Assembly: GCA_037951105.1 (NCBI GenBank)
Contig: JBAMJV010003384.1
Location: 1-64,000 of the forward strand
DNA length: 64,000 nucleotides
Origin: Echinarachnius parma
Lineage: Eukaryota; Echinodermata; Echinoidea; Clypeasteroida; Echinarachniidae
Reading direction: 5' to 3'
This document shows, in pieces, positions 23,022 through 33,504 of this stretch. Each line of letters opens with the position of its first letter. Positions within the stretch are counted from its first letter, which is position 1. The notes under the pieces were generated by a model. The model did no database searches. It saw nothing but the letters and a program-made list of their open reading frames with translations, and was not told the origin of the DNA. Made by a program: the position numbers and the translations under genes.

Positions 23022-25383
23022 GCGAATTTTTACACCGTAGGGTGGCAACTGGAGATAAGCAGTGATCAGTGGTGTTGGGCACAGTTTTCAGGGTAGTTAC
23101 TTTTGAGCCAACCGGAGCGTGAGGGCCAGTGCTAGGCTGGCCGTTCATGAATAATCATAGGGTAATGACATCATGGTACGTCATTTCAGACTTTAGTGAA
23201 AACTCTGCATGATACATTTACTAAATGAACCGCTACTCACTATGTTTTATGGCAAAATAAAAGTAGAGTCCAAGAGAGGATTCGAACCCATGACCCCAAG
23301 TGTTAATATTCACAGCGTGACCACTAGGCAGCGTGACCACTAGGCCACGTCAACGGCTGATGATCGGTGTTGGTTTCATTGTAACTATAATCCCTCAAAC
23401 CAACCCTAACCCTAATCCTAGTTATGAATATTCATGAGCAGATGACGTACCGTGACGTCATGACCTTATGTTTATTCATGAACGCCAGGCCCTCCCGCTA
23501 CGTTTGGCTCAAAAGTAACTACCAGTTTTCAGAACTTAGTGAAAACTGTGCATGATACATTTACTAAATAAACCGCTACTCAACACTTATTATGGCAAAA
23601 GAAAAGAAGAACAGATAATTCGAACCCATTAGTATATCCCCTAATGTAGTATGAATAAATGTTGTGAAATTTTTTGCTATAATCTTGGAAACAGTTTTTA
23701 ATTTGGTCTAAATACATTACTGATAAGAAAAAGTGATGTTTCCATTTTTTATTTTTGGTCCCAGGGTGCATTTTGGCGATTTTAAAGATAATTAGCTAGT
23801 TTGCATACTTGTTAAATAAGGTCAGGGGTCATTTTCTATCTAGGGATAGTACAATATTGATAAAAACTAGTATTCTAGGGTATTTTGAGACAAGGATTCC
23901 ATTTCCGGTGCTCGTTTGTAAGTGCTGTATGGGAAACACTCTGAAATCCAAGATGGCTTCCCCTAATTTGCATATTTATGAATATTATTGATTTTCAGTG
24001 GCTACAGCCCCTAATAAGCAATAATTCCGGATTATTATTTGTCAGTTATTTTCTAAGTATGTATTTATGATATCAAAGATGAGTTGCCATCGTGGCAACC
24101 TCTAGCAATGCATATTATTTGCATAATTATGTATTTTACCTAATTTGCATATTCCCCCAAATCTAGTATATTGGGAACCCGGCAAGTAAAAAAGACAAGT
24201 AATACCACTTTTCCAAGGTTTTAGGGGGCAACGAATCCATTCATGATACTTATTTACCTGTATCACCATGGTATCCATCTCAAATCCAAGATGACTGCTC
24301 CCTAAATTACACATGTTATGATACACGACTATATTATTTCGGTTATATTAGATTGATATTATAATGTTTTGACTTGTAATTATTGGAATGAGCAACTACA
24401 ATACTTGAATCACAATGTAGTTGTTTGCTTACAGTAAGCAAATCATACTTTTATAAATTAAATGGCTTTAAAGTAGCAAATAGCATTATTTACTTTAAAA
24501 TGACAAATGCGGCCATCTTGGATTTATGTGGGTTGCCGAGGTGATACAGGTAAATAAGTATCATGAATGGATTCGTTGCCCCCTAAAACCTTGGAAAAGT
24601 GGTATTACTTGTCTTTTTTACTTGCTGGGTTCCCAATATACTCGATTTGGGGGAATATGCAAATTAGGTAAAATACATAATTATGCAAATAATATGCATT
24701 GCTAGAGGTTGCCACGATGGCAATTCATCTTTGATATCTTAAATACATACTTAGAACATAACTGACAAATAATAATCCGGAATTATTGCTTATTAGGGGC
24801 TGTAGCCACTGAAAATCAATAATATTCATAAATATGCAAATTAGGGGAAGCCATCTTGGATTTCAGAGTGTTTCCCATACAGCACTTACAAACGAGCACC
24901 GGAAATGGAATCCTTGCCTCAAAATACCCTAGAATACTAGTTTTTATCAATATTGTACTATTCCTAGATAGAAAATGACCCCTGACCTTATTTCACAAAT
25001 ATGCAAATTAGCTAATTATCTTTAAAATCGCCAAAATGCACCCTGGGACCAAAAATAAAAAATGGAAACATCACTTTTTCTCATCAGTAATGTATTTATA
25101 CCAAATTAAAAACTGTTTCCAAGATTATAGCAAAAAAAATTGCTGCTTTACATAACCTGATAGACTACATGTTATGTTATCAAGAAAGTGTTGAAGTCAA
25201 CAGCATGACCATCAGGCCACGTAAATTGCCGATGGTCAGAACGGTCTCATTGTGATTCTAATCCTCAAAATCACCCAACCCCTAATCTAAGTTATAAATA
25301 TTCATGAGTAGCCCTGGACGTACATAGCTGCTTATGAATAATTCATCAATCTCCAGTTGCCATCCTACGGTTTAAAAATTCGC
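23022..25383. mobile_element. 2.36-kb foldback element with 9-bp target duplication (Mutator-like)
   Basis: The ends GCGAATTTTTACACCGTAG and its reverse complement (one mismatch) continue through GGTGGCAACTGGAGAT. CTGCGGCGC is duplicated at 23013-23021 and 25384-25392. Block D carries the uninterrupted target near 56975-56995 (ATCACGGCGGCGCCACG). Long internal arms (about 23660-24290 and 24530-25155) are near-perfect reverse complements. Nested inverted and direct subrepeats (23090-23240 versus 23420-23570) and a tRNA-like segment lie in the left part. A 9-bp duplication with long terminal repeats fits a Mutator-like non-autonomous element. No transposase is encoded. Confidence 0.85.
23268..23360 (-). 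mobile_element. tRNA-derived segment nested in the foldback
   Basis: Read on the minus strand it has a box A-like GTGGCCTAGTGGTCACGC and a box B GGGTTCGAATCCTC at tRNA-like spacing. A 15-base word (CAGCGTGACCACTAG) is duplicated in it. It looks like a SINE head and not a functional tRNA gene. Confidence 0.55.
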
Positions 25384-25570
25384 CTGCGGCGCCACGTTTT
25401 TCTTAGAATCTGAAGGTCGCTTTGGGTTAATACAAAATATATGGTTAAGCCACCAGCGGCACAATGATGTAATAGACGCAGAAGTATCAAGGTTATAGTG
25501 TTCTTGGTCTAGGTTCCTCTCATCCACATCCATAGTTTATTTTTTCCGTGTCTGTGTGGTTGTGCGTGTG
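25384..25570. repeat. Duplicated block, copy B (right part)
   Basis: It resumes the block D text (GGCGCCACGTTTTTCTTAGA, GTCGCTTTGGGTT, TTGGTCTAGGTTCCTC) after the foldback element. Confidence 0.8.
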
Positions 25571-25676
25571 TGGGTTTGTGTGTGTGCGCGTGTGTGTATG
25601 TATATAATAACATATTATGTGTTTGTGCGTATGTGTGTATGTGTGTAGGTGTGGGGGTGTGTGTGTGTCTGTGTGT

Positions 25677-25746
<70 letters not shown>

Positions 25747-25785
25747 GCATGTGTGTATGTGTGTGTTTGTTTGTTTGTTGTGTTT
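25555..25785. repeat. (GT)n microsatellite
   Basis: Long GT-rich run with a pure core of about 25680-25744. The homologous position in block D (57130 onward) is also GT-rich. Six-frame translations of Cys-Val or Thr-His repeats here are artefacts. Confidence 0.97.
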
Positions 25786-25789
25786 TTAT

Positions 25790-27180
25790 AGGCCCAAACC
25801 ATGTAACAAGGCATGGACTACATGTGTGCACACCATAGGGTAACAACATGGCGCCCATTGTATGAGTTGGCCAAACTCTGTCTATATACGGCTCTGCTTA
25901 CACCCAATAAAAAGCGCCCTCTCTGGGCAGGTCACAAGTTTAGACTAAATAGGCAAGACACCCTAAGAAACGGCGCGAATTGCCAATTCCCCAAGGAAAA
26001 ACAACATTATCTACAAAGAAATAAGAATGGTGAATTTGTATTCGTCATATTATGGATTAATTAAGCAAAATATATACGTTAAAATACTTTAAAGGAAAAA
26101 TACAAACTTGTCTAGCTTTTGACACAGACTATGCACTTTATAGAATCATGTTGACTGCTTTGTGAAATCACGTACCGGGTAGATATTTATTTTGGTTAAA
26201 TTCGTCTGATATCATATAAGATATAATGCAAAAAAAAAAACATTCAAATATACCTAGATCACACATTCCTCCGCACAAACACCTCCACCCCAAAACACAC
26301 ACAAGCACAAAAACCCACAGACAGAAACAAAAACACCAACACGCGCGTGGCGATGCACACTCATACACACATTATGAACACACATTCATTGTTCTTTTAT
26401 GCGTGTGTGCATGAGGGCCTCATGCACACACGCATACAAGAACCCACACACAATACACACATACTTGTTCGCACACCTACAATCATACACACATAAGGAA
26501 TGTTCAACTTAAATAAATTATTAAGAAAAAGTCGAATACCATGTTTATATAATTTTTATATCATATTATATTTATTGCAGAGATAATTCAGTAGGCCTAT
26601 TATTTTGTTGAAGATACATGTAAATGGTTCCTGCACATTGTATAAGACTAATGGAGTTATAAACTACAATACCTTATACACTGTAGCAAGTACCGTGGAT
26701 GTAAAATGATCAATTTGTTTTAATGGGGGCTTTGTCCATTGCGTGTTCGAAATGACAGACACGGTCTATCTCTTCAAACAACATTATCAGTCATAGCTCA
26801 ACCCCTTTCTATTTCTATACTCCTTATACTTTTGTAATGTCTTGTATAAAGCGTTTAAATAGGCTTGAGCGCTATATAAATTTGTCATATCATTATTATT
26901 ATTATCTTAATTGAGCCACGCTGAGCTCCCTAGATTAGTAGGGTACTAGGGTATTTTGGACGGGGACCAACGTTGTGCGAGTTATGATATTAATGAGCGG
27001 GGAAACATTTACACAAATGTTAATTAATTAAGTTTTGCCAGGTTTGGTCTTGTATGTTCGCAGTTAGCAATAGGAAAAGATGTGCCACTGATGACGTCAT
27101 CTTAATTCGTGGACCAAGGTTATGCTATCGATGAATGTATAAAGCTCCTGACTACTTGAGCAATGATGAATTAAGGGGTT
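25790..27180. other. No gene; CA-rich stretch, hairpin and a retroelement tail
   Basis: 26255-26490 is CA-rich and contains a near-perfect 26-bp hairpin (26391-26416 against 26418-26443). At 26850-26925 the words TGAGCGCTATATAAAT and ATTATTATTATT form a typical CR1/L2 or SINE 3' tail. No coding potential was recognised. Confidence 0.55.
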
Positions 27181-27189
27181 TCAGGGAAG

Positions 27190-27310
27190 AACGCCGTCGT
27201 AGCAATCCGGAGGTCTCGGGTTCGAATCCCGTTGGAATCCCATTTTTCTTTGCTCACTTTTAATCACAATATATTCTTGGTCAGTTTCTCTATATGTTTG
27301 AATTAATTGG
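27190..27310 (+). mobile_element. tRNA-derived SINE-like sequence
   Basis: The tRNA-like part (GCAATCCGGAGGTCTCGGG, box B GGTTCGAATCC) is close to the one at 19723-19790 and related to 41968-42030. All are followed by T-rich text ending near TTCTTGGTCAG or TTTCTGGTCAG. Confidence 0.55.
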
Positions 27311-28348
27311 TCACGATATGATTTAACAATGGATCATTATTTTAGTAATTTGGGATAACACCAGATTGTTTGCAATCGCTGTCATTTCGATAACATGAAC
27401 TCTGTACAACACTTATTTTGCTCATAATATATGATGTTAGCTCAGGATTACGATCGGTGGCATAGTTTGTGCTGATGAACCACACCAGTCATGCACATTA
27501 GCAATTTAATAACACTGAACATGCAAAATTGATTTACTTGATAATAATAATGATAGACATTTATATAACGCAAATTGCAAAAGAGTCTCGAGGGACAAAA
27601 CGTGTGCCTGGTCACTGCTATATTGACTACATTTGAGGATGGCATATTAATATTAACAGTGGACTTAAGTTGTGGCACTGATGTTTTGAGTCGTTTGGTG
27701 CAACCTACAACCTCAAGGATTGTACCCTTATATGGCAGGTTTGCAAGCTCAAGGTGGACGTTTGTACCTTTGCCGTAAGCTGCAATAATATTTTACATCT
27801 TAACGTGCAAACAGACACCCTAGATCGAATAAGCGATCGGTGTGTTCAGTGATTGAAAGGTGCAATACTAAGCAAAGTTCGCGTTAGTAAAAAATAAGAT
27901 GCACAGACATGGTTCCACTTGATAAATGTGTATATCTGTGATACAATGACCACATGGCATCAAGGAACCCCTATACTATAGATGTAGGTGAGTTTGGACC
28001 TAGAGTTAGTTACAAAGTTAGAAGATCAATTTTACAATAACTAGTTTGTTTTTAAATGATTGAACTGTCTTGAGATGTTGATCATAATGATTAAGGAGTT
28101 TTCTATCGAACCTAAACTCACATGTTAATTATCTGCCAAAGTTAATTTGCTCTCAAATTATAACATAATAATTGGTATGGTTTTAACTCGATGACATAAT
28201 AGTCACACACAATGTACGTGCTTTTCACAAAACGATAATTCCATGTTTTCAATCTCTTACGTTTAAGCCCACCTCCCCAACCAAGGAGTACAAGAGAGGG
28301 GATATATTGCAACTACTCTTATCAGTAATCGAGTTGTCGTTTGGGATA
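27311..28348. other. Downstream of the lectin gene; no other gene seen
   Basis: 27540-27575 holds a reversed SINE/LINE tail (ATTTATATAACGC). The lectin 3' UTR on the minus strand must start at 28348, but I could not assign a specific poly(A) signal. Confidence 0.4.
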
Positions 28349-28582
28349 TTAATTAGATTCGAACCGACAAAAGAACGGTCTTGTATACAAGGTACACGGG
28401 ACGTCGCTCCATCCCTGTTTCTCGTAGTAGTTTCCTCCAGCCCCACCAACCATCGCACATTCTCTAATGCCATCCGAGTCACTTGGCTCATAGCTGGCCC
28501 AGTTGAAGTAGTTGACAGGGGTTCCATCTGACCATCGGTAGTTGCCCTCATAGTCGAGATCGTTTAACCCAATCCAATAAGT
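28349..28582 (-). CDS. C-type lectin, 3' coding exon
   Basis: This exon encodes residues 102-178 of the lectin whose 5' coding exon is 45105-45407. It starts after a TTCTTACATACAG acceptor, in phase 0, and ends at TAA (28349-28351). It supplies the second half of the C-type lectin fold: WIGL (104-107), WSDG, the EPS site (133-135, where mannose-type lectins have EPN), C143, the WSD site (159-161, usually WND), C164 and final C173. The canonical long-loop disulfides would be C143-C164 and C69-C173, the latter reaching into the other exon. The partly altered EPN and WND triplets leave calcium-dependent sugar binding possible but uncertain. It has no transmembrane segment or C-terminal extension, so the product should be a secreted single-domain lectin. 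The family is certain; the ligand is unknown. Confidence 0.9.
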   Translation of the reverse strand, partial: TYWIGLNDLDYEGNYRWSDGTPVNYFNWASYEPSDSDGIRECAMVGGAGGNYYEKQGWSDVPCTLYTRPFFCRFESN

Positions 28583-28810
28583 CTGTATGTAAGAATAACA
28601 ACACAGATACATTGTTATCCATATCAGGTCAAGATTAGTCAGTTAGGTGTTGTCCGTACAAAAGATGGCGACTGCATAATAATGAACGTTCATAATGGTC
28701 ATATAGCCTAGTCAAACTGAATTTTAGTAACTGAAATGTGCACGTACAAATCTGATAATTAAAAACTCAGCCATGCTTGATTTTGTAAAATCACATTATG
28801 AACGTTTGAG

Positions 28811-28920
28811 TTAAAAGGCACCTGTTGCACCACAAATTGCCGGCCCTGCACAAATTATCGCCGACAACTTGTCATCCCGACGACAATCTGTGCTGATATT
28901 TGACACCACAAATAGTCGCC
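28811..28920. repeat. Short-word inverted array, CACAAATTGTCGCC type, degenerate
   Basis: Diverged copies of CACAAATTGTCGCC occur in both orientations (ACCACAAATTGCCG, GCACAAATTATCGCC, GACGACAATCTGTG, ACCACAAATAGTCGCC). The same word builds 40045-40215. Confidence 0.65.
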
Positions 28921-29041
28921 AGCTATCGAGCACTTTCGATTTAAAAATATTTTTAAAAATTCAACAAATCTGAATTTCTCGAGGCTTGTTAGTACAAGAT
29001 TACCTTCACAAACATACCAAATCCGACTCAATTTATAATCA

Positions 29042-32000
29042 ATGAAAATACTCTTTAAGTACTGTGGAAGAAGAATCGCCTATTACAGCAATACTACTAG
29101 TACTCTACAAGTATGTATACTGACATGTGGTGATATACATCCCAATCCTCGCCCTATAACTGTAAGTGAGAACCAATCTAATCTTACTCTTACACCCACT
29201 CTAAGACCTATGCCATAAAAATATAGAAAGCACATTAAACAACTTTGTGAGATTAACCAAAAATGTAAAAATATTTCTAGCTATAATAAAGTATCATCTC
29301 ACCAAATAAACCAACTGTGGATAGTAGGAGGGTAGAATTCAACACAATTTGAAACTTACATTGAGCCTTCTGATGTAAAAAGTACTTTTAATTCCTTTTT
29401 GAGAATATATAATCTTCAGTGGGAAGAGAGGATCTTCTCAAAGCTGTAACTTGTAAGCACTGCACTCTAACTACAAAAGTAGACCAGTTGTTGACATGTT
29501 TAGGCTTTTGGCCAGTCAAATTCTCAAATTCTCAAATTCCTACTGAAACTGCAGAACAGTGACCAGTACAAACAACAAATGCAATGACGGGCTATTTGAA
29601 AGGATCTTGCAACATCTGTGTCTATTGTCTGTGCATGTATGAATTGACTGCCTGGCCATGGGCCCTGGTTTAGCTTTTGTATAACTATAAGTGTAACAAA
29701 GAATGTACGTCAATCTGTGACTATCTTTACAGCCAGCTTTGAACTACTTACATGCCATGGTCATGATTCAATGAAGCCTTCATTCAATCATGACCATGTT
29801 AATCTTATACTACTGTTCGAAGTTTGTAAGAATTCTTTAAAATGAAGGCATGATAAGCCTATATTGTTTGTTGAACAAAGCCATATAGTATGCTATTACA
29901 GCCATAGCACATCAAATTGAAAGTGTGAAAAACAACTAGTTTAAGGCTAGGCAGACAGGGGATTTCCCCAGTGTTTGCTTTGACAATGAGGGCAGCTGAC
30001 TATCAATTTGTTTGTTACCAGGCAAAGGAGTAAGGGGGTAATGCAGCATGATGTTAAATCCTTGTCTTGTAGGGGTGTCTTACACCCTGTGTTATTAGTA
30101 CTGATAACTCTTGTGATTTTCATTCATTGCAACGATATGGTTGTACTTCTGTAATAAATCACAAGTTGTGTCTTGATTCAAGTTTATGGCAAATAATTAA
30201 GTCATTGGGCATCAATAGAGTTAGGGCAACACGTAGAAGTCGTAGGGGAGGTCGGAATCAGAGACCGGCCGATGCTCCTTCTGTGGATGCTTTAAACATT
30301 GATGATTGTGCATTGGAAAAGCCTTCAAAATTTGCTTTGTGGAATTCCAGATCTATTAGATCTAAAGTTCCTATACTTTGTGATCTTGTTATTAAACGCA
30401 ATATTGACATTGCTGCAATAACTGAAACCTGGCTTAATGGAGACCATCGTGATGCTCGGCCAATTGCTGATCTATCATGTACCCTTCCTACACATGACAT
30501 ATACCATGTCCCTCGTGAGGGTAGAACTGGTGGAGGTGTGGCAGTTCTGTTGACAAAAACATTCAAAGTTCACCAAAATGTGACCTCTTGGAATTCATTT
30601 GAATGCATTGACCTTCTCATTACTAGTCGACAGCGTTAATCCTTGAGTCTTCTTGTTATTTATCGACCACAACGGAATTTGGCTCTCTTTTAGAACAACT
30701 TGCAACGGAGAAAAATAGTCTCCTTATAGTCGGAGATTTCAATGTTCATGTTGATGATTTGTCTAATCGTGAAGCTTTAGCCTTCCTTGATATTGTAGAT
30801 ACATTTGGTTTGGAGCAACATGTGACCATATCTACACATCGTGAGGGTCATACCCTAGATCTTATTCTCACACGTAGATTCGATTCATTCGTTACTAATA
30901 TATCTATATATTCTGATATTCTTGCATCAGAGCTTTTTACTTTCCCTGTATCTGACATTGATGAGCTGGTTAAGCAGTATAATCGTGTGCTAGCCTCTAT
31001 CCTTGATCAGCATGCACTATAATTAGACGTTCTATAACATGTCGTCCAAATGCTTCCTGGTACAATGAATCACTTCACGATATGAAACGGAAGGTTCGTC
31101 GCTCAGAAAGAAAATGGCGGAAATCTTGTCTTGAGGTGGATCGTGATATCTTTCAACAGGTGTCAACACGGTATAACGAACCCTTACTTGAGTCAAAAAG
31201 TATATATCATCAGGATAGACTTCAGTCTTCCGTAAATACTAAACAATGGTTTCAGATTATTAATAAGATGTGCACTGCAAAGGCGTCTGTGGTCCTCCCA
31301 AGTACAGACAATGATGAGGGCGGTGACTCTTTAGCTGATCAATTTTCACAATTATTCAGCAACAAGGTTAAATCTGTTTGAGATAACATTAACCCATCTT
31401 TAAGTACTTGTGTAGACACATTTCAATTATGTAGTTCAGAATTTAATAAATTTGTTCCAATATCCATTGAAGCTGTGAAGCGTATCATTGTGAACTCTAA
31501 ACCTACTACTTGTCGTTCTGACCCAATACCAACTTTTCTTTTAAAACGTTGTTTGGATGAAATTGCACCAATGATTACACAAATAATTAAAATATCATTT
31601 GAAACTGGATATTTTCCATGTGATATGAAACACTCATATGTTCTGCCCTTGATAAAGGGTGCAAAGCTGAATCCAGATGATTTGTCAAATTATCGACCTG
31701 TTGCAAATTTATCATTTTTGTCAAAGGTTTTAGAGCGTGCTGCTGTGCTTCAGCTTCAGGAATACTTACATGCTAATTCTTTGTTTGCCACAATGCAGTC
31801 TGCATATAGAACTCATTATAGTTGTGAAACGGCTCTAGTACGTGTCTACAATGACCTGCTTCTTAGTGTTGATAGAGGAGAAGAGGCCATAGTTGTTCTT
31901 CTTGATTATTCGGCCGCTTTCGATACAATCAATCACAATATTCTTTTTCAGCGCCTACAGGACAGGTTTGGACTGCATGGTTAGGCCCTAGCATGGGTGA

Positions 32001-33427
32001 AATCATACTTTTTTGACAGATCCCAATCTGTTATTGTCAAATCATGTCTTTCTAATTTTAGCTACCCAAAGGAAGGCGTCCCGCAGGGGTCTGTGTTTGG
32101 ACCGCTTGCTTTTTCGCTTTATGTTTCACCATTAGAGGATATTATTGCTAGTCATGGGGTATCTCGTATGATATATGCAGATGATACTCAAATTTATGTT
32201 GTTTTTAAATCTTTAGAGTTTAAAAAATATTCAAGATTGGTCTTCATTAAATATGTTGTGTTTAAATGAAAGAAAGACTGAAGTAATTCATGTATCCTCC
32301 CGTTATCGACACACTGCATCCCTTGATGTGGCGTTCAATGATAAAACGTTGAAAAAGGTAGATTGCATTCGTAATCTTGGGGTTATGTTTGATAAGAATT
32401 TGTTAATGGTTAATCATATTAATAAAGTCTGTCAATGTGCCTCATTATCATTGTATAGAATTGGTGAAATTAGACAATACTTAAATGAAAATATGACTGT
32501 TAAACTTGTACATGCTTTTATTTCATGTTATCTTGACTATTGTAATAGTCTTTTTTACAATTTACCCGATACTCAGTTGAATCGCCTTCAAAAAATACAA
32601 AACCGTTTCTGCGGCTCGGCTAGTATCTAGATCTCAAGTAAATGAGCATACTACTCCTATTTTAAAAAGATTACATTGGTTGCCTGTCAAGGCTCGTATT
32701 GAGTTTAAAATTCTTGTACTTAAGTGTCTCCATAATATGGCACCAGCGTATTTTATGGAATTAATTGTAGAATATAAACCAGGCAGAACTTTGCGTTCTC
32801 AGGATAACTCTGTTTTAATTGTTCCTAAAATATTCACTAAATCATATGGTGATCGATCATTTCAAGCGGCAAGTGCAGAATTGTGGAACAGAACACCAAG
32901 CCACATTAAACAATCTGGGTCATTGTTACAATTTATGACAAGCCTGAAAACTCACTTGTTCCATTGTTACTTTCCTTGATATTCAATGTTTGTGTAATTA
33001 AAAATGTATTACAAGTAGTATAATAATTATTAATTATTCAATGAAAGGTGTTTTTTGGGGAGTGTGAACTCTGGGTATATATGAAGTGAAGTGCAGCATG
33101 GCTGTTAGGGTTAGGCTTAGGCCTATATGTCTTATTAGAGCCCTTGTGAATGATATGCTTGGTTAGACTTGCCTTTGGGTAACTTCTGCCGGGTAAACAG
33201 GGCAATAAGATCAGGCACCTGTCCCCGGTAGGGCTAGATTAGTCACATAACATGCTGTATTTGATTTCATTTTATTCTATTTTATGTACGTTCACTCTTC
33301 TGGGATATCTCCTTCAGTTGTACTTGATAGTAATTAATATGCAGTATAGTATGCTGAACCTTTCTTTCTTCTATTTCAATTTCTTACAGCGCATAGAGAC
33401 ATATGTGATATGCGCGTTATAAATACC

Positions 33428-33495
<68 letters not shown>

Positions 33496-33497
33496 AT
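29042..33497 (+). pseudogene. CR1/L2-type LINE, full-length but decayed, with 2A-like motif
   Basis: The N-terminal frame (29042-29218) ends with CGDIHPNPRP, a 2A-like motif with the Gly of NPGP changed to Arg. After decayed sequence, 30127-30639 has a basic stretch (RATRRSRRGGRNQR) and the start of the APE endonuclease (WNSRSIRSK, ITETWL, GRTGGGVAVLL). 30759-31022 has IVGDFNVHVDD and HTLDLILTR, but the SDH catalytic motif is deleted. RT follows: SNYRPVANLSF, motif A LLDYSAAFDTINH, a TAG at 31982, motif B GVPQGSVFGP, motif C IYADDTQIYV. The C-terminus has RLHWLPVKARIEFKILVLK and YGDRSFQAASAELWN (ending 32979), the hallmark of L2/CR1 elements. The 3' UTR ends in a GATATGCGCGTTATAAA word and (ATT)n at about 33427-33497. 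At least four frameshifts or stops make it inactive. Confidence 0.9.
33427..33497 (+). repeat. (ATT)n tail of the L2-type LINE
   Basis: A pure ATT run directly follows the LINE 3' UTR. Short simple repeats are the usual L2/CR1 terminus. Confidence 0.95.
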
Positions 33498-33504
33498 TAT
33501 AATT

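Noticed and set aside
23399..23420. Interstitial telomere repeat (CCCTAA words)
   Set aside because: Only two imperfect units occur, within a transposon segment.
25509..25858. Long Thr-His and Cys-Val repeat ORFs on both strands
   Set aside because: They are translations of the GT/CA microsatellite. The same applies to 49965-50150 and 57129-57651.
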